Below, in pieces: positions 1-6,339 of a stretch of 12,892 nucleotides of DNA. Where the stretch lies: assembly GCA_009701085.1 (NCBI GenBank), contig WLKV01000005.1, positions 1 to 12,892 of the forward strand. The letters are read 5' to 3'. The number at the start of each line of letters is the position of its first letter. The first letter of the stretch is position 1. The stretch is from Actinomycetota bacterium. Lineage in GTDB: Bacteria; Actinomycetota; Actinomycetes; Nanopelagicales; Nanopelagicaceae. The position numbers were made by a program, and so were the translations under genes. The notes under the pieces were generated by a model. The model had not been told where the DNA came from. It ran no database searches and was given only the letters and a program-made list of their open reading frames with translations.

Positions 1-695
1 TCTATCAAGCGATGGAGTTCTTGCCATGGGGCAATAAGCAGGCGCTCGGTGAAATCGAAGTTCCACCAATTAACGTTGCAGGTAAGCACGTCATCATCTT
101 GGGTGGCGGCGATACCGGAGCAGATTGTCTTGGAACATCCGTTCGCCAAGGCGCAGCAAGTGTTACTCAACTTGAGATCATGCCTCGTCCAACTGAAGAG
201 CGTCCATCATCACAACCATGGCCTACATATCCGATGATCTATCGCGTATCTAGCGCACATGAAGAACTTGATAACCGAATCTTCTCTGTCAGCACCCAAG
301 AGTTTGTGGGCGACGGAAATGGAAATCTCAAGGCTCTCAAGATCGTTGAGACCAAGTTCGAAAATGGAAAGTTCGAACCAGTTCCAGGAACTGAGAAAGA
401 ACTTCCAGCGGACTTCGTATTCCTCGCGATGGGCTTTACTGGTCCTGAAAAATCTGCACTGATTGATCAGCTTGAGGTAGAGCTCGATGAACGTGGAAAT
501 ATCAAACGTGATGAAAACTTCCAGAGCAGTGAAGAAGGAATCTTCGTTGCAGGTGATGCCGGTCGTGGTCAATCTCTCATTGTCTGGGCAATTGCTGAAG
601 GTCGATCAGCAGCCGCTGCAGTGGACCGATATCTTGCGGGGGAGACTCAACTTCCTGCACCTATCGAGCCAACAACTCGCCAACTCATGGTCTAA
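1..695 (+). CDS. gltD: Glutamate synthase (NADPH) small subunit, C-terminal part (5' end outside window)
   Basis: GltD passes electrons from NADPH through FAD and iron-sulfur clusters to the large subunit GltB, which makes two glutamates from glutamine and 2-oxoglutarate in the cytoplasm. Only about the last 230 residues are here; the frame is open to the left edge, so the ATG at 12 is an internal Met and not the start. Visible are the second Rossmann nucleotide-binding motif ILGGGDTGADC, the following RQGAASVTQLEIMPRP typical of GltD, and the C-terminal FAD-binding stretch FVAGDAGRGQSLIVWAIAEG. The family is usually about 480 residues, so roughly half is missing only because of the window edge. 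The stop is TAA at 693-695; pyk follows after 37 bp. GltB would be expected just upstream. Glutamate synthase is the natural nitrogen-assimilation partner of the amino acid importer further right. Confidence 0.95.
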   Translation, partial: YQAMEFLPWGNKQALGEIEVPPINVAGKHVIILGGGDTGADCLGTSVRQGAASVTQLEIMPRPTEERPSSQPWPTYPMIYRVSSAHEELDNRIFSVSTQEFVGDGNGNLKALKIVETKFENGKFEPVPGTEKELPADFVFLAMGFTGPEKSALIDQLEVELDERGNIKRDENFQSSEEGIFVAGDAGRGQSLIVWAIAEGRSAAAAVDRYLAGETQLPAPIEPTTRQLMV

Positions 696-732
696 CTTCT
701 AAGTAACTACTAAGCACAGATAAGGTACCGAC

Positions 733-2172
733 ATGCGCCGCGCCAAAATTGTTTGCACGATGGGTCCAGCAGTTGAATCTCCAGAGAAGGTAAAGGAGCT
801 CATCGCCGCTGGCATGAATATGGCGCGCCTCAACCTTTCCCACGGTGGTTATGAGGAGCACCAAGCTCGCCTCGACCGCGTGCGTTCTGCAGCGAAGGAA
901 GCTGGCAAGGCTGTTGCAATTCTTGTCGACCTACAAGGACCAAAGATTCGTCTCGGACGTTTTGCTGATGGTCCTCATGATCTTGCTCGTGGAGATATCT
1001 TCACAATTACAACTGATGAGATTTCAGGAACAAAAGAAAGAGTTGGAACCACATACAAAGGTCTTCCAGGAGATTGCAAAGCTGGCGATCGTATTCTGAT
1101 TGATGACGGAAAAGTTACTGTCGAAGTTATTGAAGTAAAGGGCAATGATGTTGTCACTAAGTGCATTCAGCCAGGAGCTGTCAGCAATAACAAGGGAATC
1201 AACCTCCCAGGTGTTGCTGTCTCTGTTCCTGCAATGTCTGAAAAAGATGAAGCAGATCTTCGTTGGGGACTTCGCGCAGGAGCAGATTTCATCGCACTCT
1301 CATTCGTACGTAACGCTGCAGATGTGAAAGATGTCCATGCAATCATGGATGAAGTTGGTATTCGCGTTCCGGTTATCGCAAAGATTGAAAAGCCACAGGC
1401 CGTTGATAACTTGGTCGAAATCGTTGCCGCCTTCGATGGCATCATGGTTGCTCGCGGCGACCTCGGAGTCGAACTTCCTATTGAAGATGTTCCAATGGTT
1501 CAGAAGCGCTGTGTCGAACTTGCTCGCGATGCTGCAAAGCCAGTGATCGTGGCAACGCAGATGCTTGATTCCATGATTACAAACTCTTCGCCAACTCGCG
1601 CAGAAGCAACAGACTGTGCAAACGCTGTTCTTGATGGCGCGGATGCGCTCATGCTTTCAGGCGAAACTTCAGTCGGCGAATTCGCAATTCAAGCAGTGGA
1701 AACAATGGCCCGCATCATCGAGCGCACAGAAGAACTCGGTCTCGATCGCATCCGACCATTGTCAAATACACCGCGTACAAAGGGTGGCGCAATCACAAAG
1801 GCAGCTGCTGAAGTAGGTCTCATTGTTGGTGCAAAGTTCCTCGTCACATTTACTCAATCTGGTGACTCCGCACGCCGTATCTCACGCCTGCGTTCACCAA
1901 TTCCAATCCTTGCAATCACTCCTGAAGAAGGCACGTATAACCGCCTTGCACTTTCGTGGGGCGTTGAGCCATTGGTAACTCCCATGGTGAAGCACACCGA
2001 TGAGATGGTGCTTCAGGCTGACAAGATGCTTCTCGAAGGTAAGCGCGCTGCAATCGGCGAATCAGTCATGATCGTTGCCGGTTCACCTCCAGGAATTCCT
2101 GGATCTACAAACGCTATGCGTGTACACACAGTAGGCGATGCCGTTAATGGCGTGGTCGCTGCATATCGTTAA
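733..2172 (+). CDS. pyk: Pyruvate kinase
   Basis: Catalyses phosphoenolpyruvate plus ADP to pyruvate plus ATP, the last step of glycolysis, in the cytoplasm, normally as a tetramer. The 479-residue length is typical. Family landmarks occur in order: KIVCTMGPA at the N-terminus, MARLNLSHG, DLQGPKIR, the active-site signature IAKIEKPQAVDN with catalytic Lys217 and metal-binding Glu219, MVARGDLGVELP, VIVATQMLDSMI and the PTRAEATDCANAVLDGADA stretch, followed by the C-terminal allosteric-type domain. The ATG at 733 fits the family N-terminus. Upstream, TAAGGT (721-726) lies six bases before the ATG: it contains an AAGG that could act as a weak ribosome-binding site, but it also fits a TANNNT -10 box placed for a leaderless message. 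The sequence does not decide. No clear terminator follows the gene. Confidence 0.97.
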   Translation: MRRAKIVCTMGPAVESPEKVKELIAAGMNMARLNLSHGGYEEHQARLDRVRSAAKEAGKAVAILVDLQGPKIRLGRFADGPHDLARGDIFTITTDEISGTKERVGTTYKGLPGDCKAGDRILIDDGKVTVEVIEVKGNDVVTKCIQPGAVSNNKGINLPGVAVSVPAMSEKDEADLRWGLRAGADFIALSFVRNAADVKDVHAIMDEVGIRVPVIAKIEKPQAVDNLVEIVAAFDGIMVARGDLGVELPIEDVPMVQKRCVELARDAAKPVIVATQMLDSMITNSSPTRAEATDCANAVLDGADALMLSGETSVGEFAIQAVETMARIIERTEELGLDRIRPLSNTPRTKGGAITKAAAEVGLIVGAKFLVTFTQSGDSARRISRLRSPIPILAITPEEGTYNRLALSWGVEPLVTPMVKHTDEMVLQADKMLLEGKRAAIGESVMIVAGSPPGIPGSTNAMRVHTVGDAVNGVVAAYR

Positions 2173-2181
2173 TCCACACCA

Positions 2182-2218
2182 TTTCTCGTTTCTCGTATCT
2201 GGTCTCTTCTAATACGAT
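2182..2218 (+). promoter_or_regulatory. Probable promoter of the tRNA/pdtaR unit
   Basis: The -10 candidate is TACGAT (2213-2218, TANNNT), which would place the start near 2225, four bases before the tRNA. TAATAC (2210-2215) is a second choice and would start at about 2222. The -35 region is weak: a tandem TTTCTCG repeat (2182-2195) lies where it should be. This is inference from spacing only. Confidence 0.4.
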
Positions 2219-2221
2219 AGG

Positions 2222-2241
2222 GGAGTACGCCTCGGTACTCC
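2222..2241 (+). repeat. Perfect 7-bp inverted repeat with 6-base loop at the tRNA 5' end
   Basis: GGAGTAC (2222-2228), loop GCCTCG, GTACTCC (2235-2241). The loop consists of the first six bases of the tRNA acceptor strand, and the right arm covers positions 7 to 13 of the tRNA, so the hairpin and the cloverleaf exclude each other. It could be a DNA operator overlapping the start of transcription, or an RNA switch if transcription begins at or before 2222. Confidence 0.6.
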
Positions 2242-2301
2242 AACGGTAGAGAGGGCAGTCTCAAACACTGCATAGTGTCGGTTCGAATCCGACTCGAGGC
2301 A
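2229..2301 (+). tRNA. tRNA with CAA anticodon (Leu by anticodon), short variable loop
   Basis: A full cloverleaf can be drawn. The acceptor is GCCTCGG (2229-2235) with TCGAGGC (2294-2300), six Watson-Crick pairs and one G-U, and discriminator A at 2301. The D-stem is three pairs, CTC (2238-2240) with GAG (2251-2253), and the loop contains GG and TAGA as in Leu tRNAs. The anticodon stem is GCAGT (2255-2259) with ACTGC (2267-2271) around loop CTCAAAC, giving anticodon CAA at 2262-2264. The T-arm is GTCGG, TTCGAAT, CCGAC (2277-2293). CCA is not encoded. CAA should read leucine codon TTG, but bacterial tRNA-Leu normally carries a long variable arm; here it is only ATAGT (2272-2276). Charging identity is therefore uncertain. 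The pdtaR ATG begins two bases after the tRNA's last base. Confidence 0.85.
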
Positions 2302-2302
2302 C

Positions 2303-2902
2303 ATGAGCAACGAAGCCAAGCCAAGCGCGCCAGTGCGCATCCTTGTTGCAGAGGATGAAGCTCTCATTCGCATGGACCTCGTTGAAATGTTGCAAGAAGC
2401 CGGTTACGAAGTTGTTGCTCAAGCAACCAATGGCGAAGAAGCAATTGCACTCGCAACAGAACACCAACCAGATTTAGCAATCCTCGATGTGAAGATGCCG
2501 GTCCTCGATGGAATTTCAGCGGCCGAGAAAATTATTTCGATTGCTCCAGTCTTGATGTTGACAGCGTTTAGTCAGAAAGAACTCGTTGATCGCGCACGTG
2601 ATGCCGGCGTCATGGCATATGTTGTGAAGCCATTTACTATCGGCGACCTTGTTCCAGCAATTGAAATTGCTATTAGTCGCCATACTCAGATGAAATCACT
2701 TGCCGAAGAAGTTGCCGATCTTCACGAACGACTTGAAACCCGCAAAATTATTGATCGCGCCAAGGGCATTTTGATGAAGGCCCTGAACCTCTCTGAGCCC
2801 GAAGCTTTTTCTTGGATTCAGCGAGCTGCCATGGACCGTCGATTGACGATGAAAGAGGTCGCTCACGCGGTAATTTCCCCCGAGGCAGCCCTCGACAAAT
2901 AG
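2303..2902 (+). CDS. pdtaR: ANTAR-domain response regulator (PdtaR/Rv1626-like)
   Basis: A two-component response regulator that binds RNA and acts by antitermination. The N-terminal receiver domain (about residues 11-128) has the acidic pair Glu17-Asp18, phosphoacceptor Asp62 in LAILDVKMP, Thr87 and Lys109 in VVKPF. A short helical linker leads to an ANTAR domain (about 138-192) with the signature RAKGILMKALNLSEPEAFSW and a final TMKEVAHAVI. The 199-residue length is near that of mycobacterial PdtaR. The partner kinase PdtaS is not in the window. The ATG at 2303 starts one base after the tRNA and has no room for a ribosome-binding site outside the tRNA; the only other early start, GTG at 2333, would begin right at the first receiver strand. 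If tRNA and gene are co-transcribed, 3' processing of the tRNA would leave an almost leaderless message. The gene lies just upstream of the amino acid transporter, but a regulatory link is only a guess. Confidence 0.93.
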   Translation: MSNEAKPSAPVRILVAEDEALIRMDLVEMLQEAGYEVVAQATNGEEAIALATEHQPDLAILDVKMPVLDGISAAEKIISIAPVLMLTAFSQKELVDRARDAGVMAYVVKPFTIGDLVPAIEIAISRHTQMKSLAEEVADLHERLETRKIIDRAKGILMKALNLSEPEAFSWIQRAAMDRRLTMKEVAHAVISPEAALDK

Positions 2903-2934
2903 GCCCTTATCTATCGCGCGAAAGCCTTCATTTC

Positions 2935-2950
2935 GTAACCAAAAAGTAAC
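2935..2950. promoter_or_regulatory. GlnR-box-like direct repeat GTAAC-N6-GTAAC
   Basis: GTAAC at 2935-2939 and 2946-2950 are separated by six bases, so the half-sites are 11 bp (one helical turn) apart on one face of the DNA. This resembles the published actinobacterial GlnR operator half-sites (gTnAC-n6-GaAAC). It is centred about 74 bp upstream of the predicted livK transcription start. Binding by GlnR is inferred; no regulator gene is in the window. Confidence 0.4.
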
Positions 2951-2980
2951 CTCCCAGGCGGGATTTCGCCCTCTTCCACC

Positions 2981-3010
2981 TTGTCTCAAGCGTGGGTTGA
3001 GCATTACGCT
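2981..3010 (+). promoter_or_regulatory. Predicted livK promoter
   Basis: -35 TTGTCT (2981-2986), 18-base spacer, -10 TACGCT (3005-3010), giving a start near 3017 and an untranslated leader of about 45 nt. It is the best match in the 159-bp gap between pdtaR and livK. The rest of this gap holds two small weak hairpins (2919-2935 and 2957-2970), the GTAAC pair and the leader elements listed separately. Confidence 0.5.
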
Positions 3011-3015
3011 TCACA

Positions 3016-3055
3016 CCTCCCTGTCCCGGGACACAAGCAAGAAAAAACAGGAAGG
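3016..3055 (+). promoter_or_regulatory. livK leader: possible Shine-Dalgarno-masking helix
   Basis: The strong ribosome-binding site AGGAAGG (3049-3055) lies six bases before the livK ATG. CCTCCCTGT (3016-3024) can pair with ACAGGAAGG (3047-3055) at eight of nine positions, with one C-A mismatch, closing a 22-base loop. This would hide the ribosome-binding site. Pairing potential is seen directly; a control role is inferred. Confidence 0.35.
3022..3033. promoter_or_regulatory. 12-bp perfect palindrome, candidate operator
   Basis: TGTCCCGGGACA reads the same on both strands and has no spacer, so it suits a DNA-bound dimer better than an RNA hairpin. It sits about 6 to 17 bases after the predicted livK transcription start, where a repressor would block RNA polymerase. 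Its left end overlaps the anti-Shine-Dalgarno segment. Confidence 0.35.
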
Positions 3056-3061
3056 CATTAC

Positions 3062-4216
3062 ATGAATAAGAAGATCGTAAGCGGTCTTGCTATTGCTGCA
3101 GCTGCAACTCTCGCCCTTGGCGTAGTTGCAACATCACCAGCATCAGCAGCTGCTAAGACATCAGTTTCACTTGCATTCGAAGGACCACTTACAGGTCCAG
3201 ATGCACAGCTCGGCCAGGATCAGATTCCAGGCGCGATCTATGCAATCGCTCTTTACAATGCAAAGAACCCAAAGGTAAAGGTCAACCTTGTTAAGGCTGA
3301 CTCACAGTGCGATGGCACAGTTGCTGCAAACGTAGCTCCTGGTGTTGCTGCTAACAAGGCAGTAATCGGTGTTATCGGAACATCATGTTCAGGTGAAGCA
3401 CGCGCTTCATTCCCTGCATTCAAGGCAGCTGGACTCACAATGATCGCTCCATCAGCATCAGCTGTTTCACTTACAAATCCAAAGGCTCCAGACCGTGGCT
3501 TCCCAGTATTCCACCGCGTCGTTGCACACGATGGATTCCAGGCACCAGCTCTAGCTCGCTACGCAGCTAAGGGTGTTGCTTCACCTAAGTTCTACATCAT
3601 CGATGACATGACTACATACGGTGGCCCACTTGCTAAGGGTTCAATCCCACAGGCAAAGAAGCTCGGCGATGTTGTTGGTACAGACTCAGTTCCAAAGGGA
3701 ACAGCTGACTACACATCAGTAGCATCAAAGGTTAAGGCTTCAGGCGCTAACGTTGTTATCTACGGTGGTTACACCACAGATGCAGCGAAGCTCTTCAAGG
3801 CTCTTCGCGATGGTGGATACAAGGGAATCTTGGCTTCAGGCGATGGAACAAACACATCTGACTTCCCAGCACTTGCTGGATCAGCAGCAGAAGGTGTTCG
3901 TCTCACAGCAGCTGACGTCCCATTCGATTCAATCCTTTCAAAGGCACAGCTTGCTGAGTTCACAAAGATCACTGGAATCAAGGTTCCTGGTCTCTACTCA
4001 ACAACTGCATACAACGCAACTAACATCTTCCTAGACTGCATTACAAAGGGCGCTACAACTCGTTCAGCGATCCAGCTCTGCGTAACTAACGGTTCATGGA
4101 CAGGTGCAGGCGGAGAAACCATCAAGTTCGACCGTTACGGCGACATCATTGGTGGAGCTCCAGTCGGTGGTTACCTTGTAAAGAACGGCGTCATCATCTA
4201 CGACTCAGTTGCTTAA
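3062..4216 (+). CDS. livK: Branched-chain amino acid ABC transporter, substrate-binding protein
   Basis: An extracytoplasmic type I periplasmic-binding-fold protein that captures leucine, isoleucine, valine or related amino acids and delivers them to LivHM. The ATG at 3062 was chosen over an in-frame ATG at 2981 because it follows AGGAAGG at six bases and starts a clean signal peptide (basic NKK, hydrophobic core, SPASAAA cleavage region at about residue 29-31). That signal has no cysteine, so there is no lipobox, although Gram-positive binding proteins are usually lipoproteins. The mature protein has two close cysteine pairs' partners (CDG with GTSCSG; LDCIT with QLCVTN) that suggest two disulfides as in LivK. 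GTSCSGEAR and APSASAVS mark the ligand-binding hinge region, and the end, FDRYGDIIGG followed by YLVKNGVIIYDSV, is typical. Codon use is strongly biased to NCA and NCT (for example TCA serine, ACA threonine), suggesting very high expression. 384 residues. Confidence 0.93.
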   Translation: MNKKIVSGLAIAAAATLALGVVATSPASAAAKTSVSLAFEGPLTGPDAQLGQDQIPGAIYAIALYNAKNPKVKVNLVKADSQCDGTVAANVAPGVAANKAVIGVIGTSCSGEARASFPAFKAAGLTMIAPSASAVSLTNPKAPDRGFPVFHRVVAHDGFQAPALARYAAKGVASPKFYIIDDMTTYGGPLAKGSIPQAKKLGDVVGTDSVPKGTADYTSVASKVKASGANVVIYGGYTTDAAKLFKALRDGGYKGILASGDGTNTSDFPALAGSAAEGVRLTAADVPFDSILSKAQLAEFTKITGIKVPGLYSTTAYNATNIFLDCITKGATTRSAIQLCVTNGSWTGAGGETIKFDRYGDIIGGAPVGGYLVKNGVIIYDSVA

Positions 4217-4246
4217 TTAGCTCTGACTCTAGAAGTACCGCTGTAA

Positions 4247-4264
4247 ATATGTAGCAATACATAT
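4247..4264 (+). terminator. AT-rich hairpin with GCAA loop after livK
   Basis: ATATGTA (4247-4253), GNRA-type loop GCAA, TACATAT (4258-4264), then GTTTTA. The seven-pair stem is AU-rich and weak, but the tetraloop and following U-run suit a leaky terminator or 3'-end element. It stands 30 bases after the livK stop, just before a much stronger hairpin. Confidence 0.4.
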
Positions 4265-4271
4265 GTTTTAA

Positions 4272-4309
4272 AGGTGTGGCCACTTTCCTTCGGGGAAGTG
4301 GCCACACTT
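4272..4309 (+). terminator. Strong UUCG hairpin between livK and livH
   Basis: The 5' arm GTGTGGCCACTTTCC (4274-4288) and 3' arm GGGAAGTGGCCACAC (4293-4307) pair over 15 positions around a C(TTCG)G loop; two further pairs extend it to 4272-4309. No clean U-run follows (TTCATAACACTC), so it may be a partial terminator or a barrier to 3' exonucleases that keeps livK mRNA more abundant than the downstream genes. Confidence 0.75.
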
Positions 4310-4342
4310 CATAACACTCTTCACCTCAACAGATCGGTTGAT

Positions 4343-5296
4343 ATGAATTTTTCAGTAATCACGAGCCAGTTCTGGAGCCTTGTACTACAAGGGCTCGCTC
4401 TGGGTCTTATCTACGCCCTTGTATCCCTGGGATACACCATGGTGTACGGAGTCCTTCGACTCATTAACTTTGCAAACTCCGAAGTATTTATGATCGGAAC
4501 ATTTGCCACGCTCTATCTCGAAGTACATGTACTTGGGTATGCAACTAACTCGCCATCGCTTCACGGCGCAAAGTTGGTCTGGACCTTGGTATTGGTATTT
4601 ATCGGTTCGATGATTGCCTGCGCGCTACTAGCGATGCTTGTCGAAATTGTCGCGTATCGCAGACTTCGTGCTCGCGGTGCCAACCGCCTCGCGTCACTCA
4701 TTTCGGCGATCGGTGTCTCAATCGCACTCCTCGAAGGTATGCGCATCATCACCATCTCTCGTCCGATGACTACACCACGTCTTCTCGACAAGTGGAGCTT
4801 CGGTGAATTCCATGGAGCCAACTTCCGTATCGACACCTTGATGGCGATTGTTGTCCCGATCATTATCTTCGTAGTTCTCGATCGCTTCGTCACCAAGTCA
4901 CGCCTTGGAAAATCAATCCGTGCAGTGTCGATGTCTGAAGAGAACTCAAAGTTGATGGGTATCAATATCAACCGAGTTATCACCTTAACTTTCTGCATTG
5001 GCGGTCTCACCACTGGTGCAGCAGCATTTATCTACACAACCGTCTATGAGAACACCGTCTTTAACGTGGGCTTCAATATGGGTATCGCAGCATTTACTGC
5101 AGCGGTTCTCGGAGGTATCGGAAACCTACGTGGCGCTTTCTACGGCGGAATTGCACTGGGCATGCTCGAGCAATTTGCATCAGCGATGCTCGGATCTCAG
5201 TGGAAGGCAGTAACTGTCTTTACAGTGCTTGTTGTCGTACTCCTATTCAAACCAAACGGCCTCTTCGGTGAAGCCGTACAGCAGACGAGGACATGA
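4343..5296 (+). CDS. livH: Branched-chain amino acid ABC transporter permease LivH
   Basis: One of two membrane subunits that form the import channel for amino acids delivered by LivK. 317 residues with about eight hydrophobic segments. Family signatures seen are LGLIYALVSLGYTMVYGVLRLINFAN at the N-terminus (in parts), the cytoplasmic loop SEENSKLMGININRVI that contacts the ATPases, and AFTAAVLGGIGNLRGAFYGG near the end. The start was set at ATG 4343 (MNFSVITSQ); an open frame extends upstream to a GTG at 4274, but that extension is the strong hairpin and not protein. No good ribosome-binding site precedes 4343. The stop TGA at 5294-5296 overlaps the livM start as ATGA, indicating coupled translation. 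Confidence 0.94.
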   Translation: MNFSVITSQFWSLVLQGLALGLIYALVSLGYTMVYGVLRLINFANSEVFMIGTFATLYLEVHVLGYATNSPSLHGAKLVWTLVLVFIGSMIACALLAMLVEIVAYRRLRARGANRLASLISAIGVSIALLEGMRIITISRPMTTPRLLDKWSFGEFHGANFRIDTLMAIVVPIIIFVVLDRFVTKSRLGKSIRAVSMSEENSKLMGININRVITLTFCIGGLTTGAAAFIYTTVYENTVFNVGFNMGIAAFTAAVLGGIGNLRGAFYGGIALGMLEQFASAMLGSQWKAVTVFTVLVVVLLFKPNGLFGEAVQQTRT

Positions 5297-6339
5297 TGGC
5301 TAACTTAACTCGATTTAATCTCCGCGATAAGGGAGCAGAAATCTGGGCAGGCTGGTCACGACCAGTTCGCACAGTCTTCGTTCTCGCATTTATTGTTCTT
5401 ATCGGACTCATGCCATTCGCTGCTTCATGGGGCCCAACCAGCTTCTTGAATACTCCGATCACTTCTTTCCAGAACGTATTGGTCTACCCAGTGGGCATGT
5501 TCATCATGATGGCCCTTGGCCTCAATATCGTTGTTGGTAAGTCCGGTCTTCTAGACCTCGGTTACGTTGCATTCTTTGCAATTGGCGCTTACTCACAAGG
5601 AATTCTTTCAACGCTCTACGGTTGGAATACATGGGAAGTAATGCCTTTCGGAATCGGTTTTGCGATGCTCGCAGGTGTAATTCTCGGACTACCTGCACTT
5701 CGCCTTCGCGGTGACTATCTAGCAATCATCACTCTTGGTTTTGGTGAAATTGTTCGTATCGTTGCGATTAACCTCTCAGTGACAGGTGGACCTAACGGAA
5801 TTCCTGGAATTCCTAATCCTCCAAGCGTTTTTGGACTTCACTTCGATCTCATGCACCCAGAAACATTCTTCTGGCTCGTCTTTGCAATGATTCTCCTCGT
5901 TATCTGGATGGTACGTAGATTTACGATTCGCCGCCCAGGTCGCGCATGGGAAGCAATCCGCCAAGATGAAGATGTGGCAGCGCTCATGGGTGTTAACACT
6001 CTTGTTTACAAACTCTGGTCATTCGTGATTGGTGCTGCTGTAGGTGGCGCTGCAGGCGTTCTCTACGCATCCAAGGTCATGGTGATTTCACCAGATATGT
6101 TTAAGTTCGATGTCTCAATCTTGATTCTCGCCTGTGTTGTCTTCGGTGGAATTGGAAATATCTGGGGCGTAGTACTTGGTGCGGGAATTCTCGCTTATAT
6201 GCCTGAGCGCATCCGCTTTATCTCAGATGCTCGCCAACTCGTCTTCGGACTTGTTCTGATCATCATGATGAATATGCGTCCTGACGGCCTCTTGCCTCGC
6301 AAGAAACGCGAAAAAATTACAGAGAAGGGTGCAAAGTAA
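5293..6339 (+). CDS. livM: Branched-chain amino acid ABC transporter permease LivM
   Basis: Second membrane subunit of the amino acid importer. 348 residues, mostly hydrophobic. Recognised by GLNIVVGKSGLLDLGYVAF, LRLRGDYLAIITLGFGEIVR, the TGGPNGIPGIPNP loop, the ATPase-contact loop GRAWEAIRQDEDVAALMGVN and FGLVLIIMMNMRPDGLLP before a basic tail (RKKREKITEKGAK). The start is ATG 5293 or the adjacent ATG 5296; GAGGA at 5286-5290 serves either. The gene overlaps livH by four bases and its stop TAA shares an A with the livG ATG (TAATG at 6337-6341), so H, M and G are translated as a coupled block. Confidence 0.94.
   Translation: MMANLTRFNLRDKGAEIWAGWSRPVRTVFVLAFIVLIGLMPFAASWGPTSFLNTPITSFQNVLVYPVGMFIMMALGLNIVVGKSGLLDLGYVAFFAIGAYSQGILSTLYGWNTWEVMPFGIGFAMLAGVILGLPALRLRGDYLAIITLGFGEIVRIVAINLSVTGGPNGIPGIPNPPSVFGLHFDLMHPETFFWLVFAMILLVIWMVRRFTIRRPGRAWEAIRQDEDVAALMGVNTLVYKLWSFVIGAAVGGAAGVLYASKVMVISPDMFKFDVSILILACVVFGGIGNIWGVVLGAGILAYMPERIRFISDARQLVFGLVLIIMMNMRPDGLLPRKKREKITEKGAK

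Noticed and set aside
2919-2970. Two small hairpins downstream of pdtaR as a dual-hexaloop ANTAR target
   Set aside because: The stems are only 5 and 4 pairs, the first loop has seven bases, and the six-base loop GGATTT lacks A at position 1 and G at position 4. At most a weak terminator.
2981-3061. Open frame extending livK upstream by 27 codons
   Set aside because: It runs through the predicted promoter and leader; ATG 3062 has an excellent ribosome-binding site and begins a proper signal peptide.
4274-4342. Open frame extending livH upstream to a GTG
   Set aside because: The extra 23 codons are the strong UUCG hairpin and do not resemble a LivH N-terminus; ATG 4343 gives the family-like start.
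5790-5820. Repeated GGAATTCCT in livM
   Set aside because: It encodes the conserved GIPGIP loop of LivM and is explained by the protein sequence.
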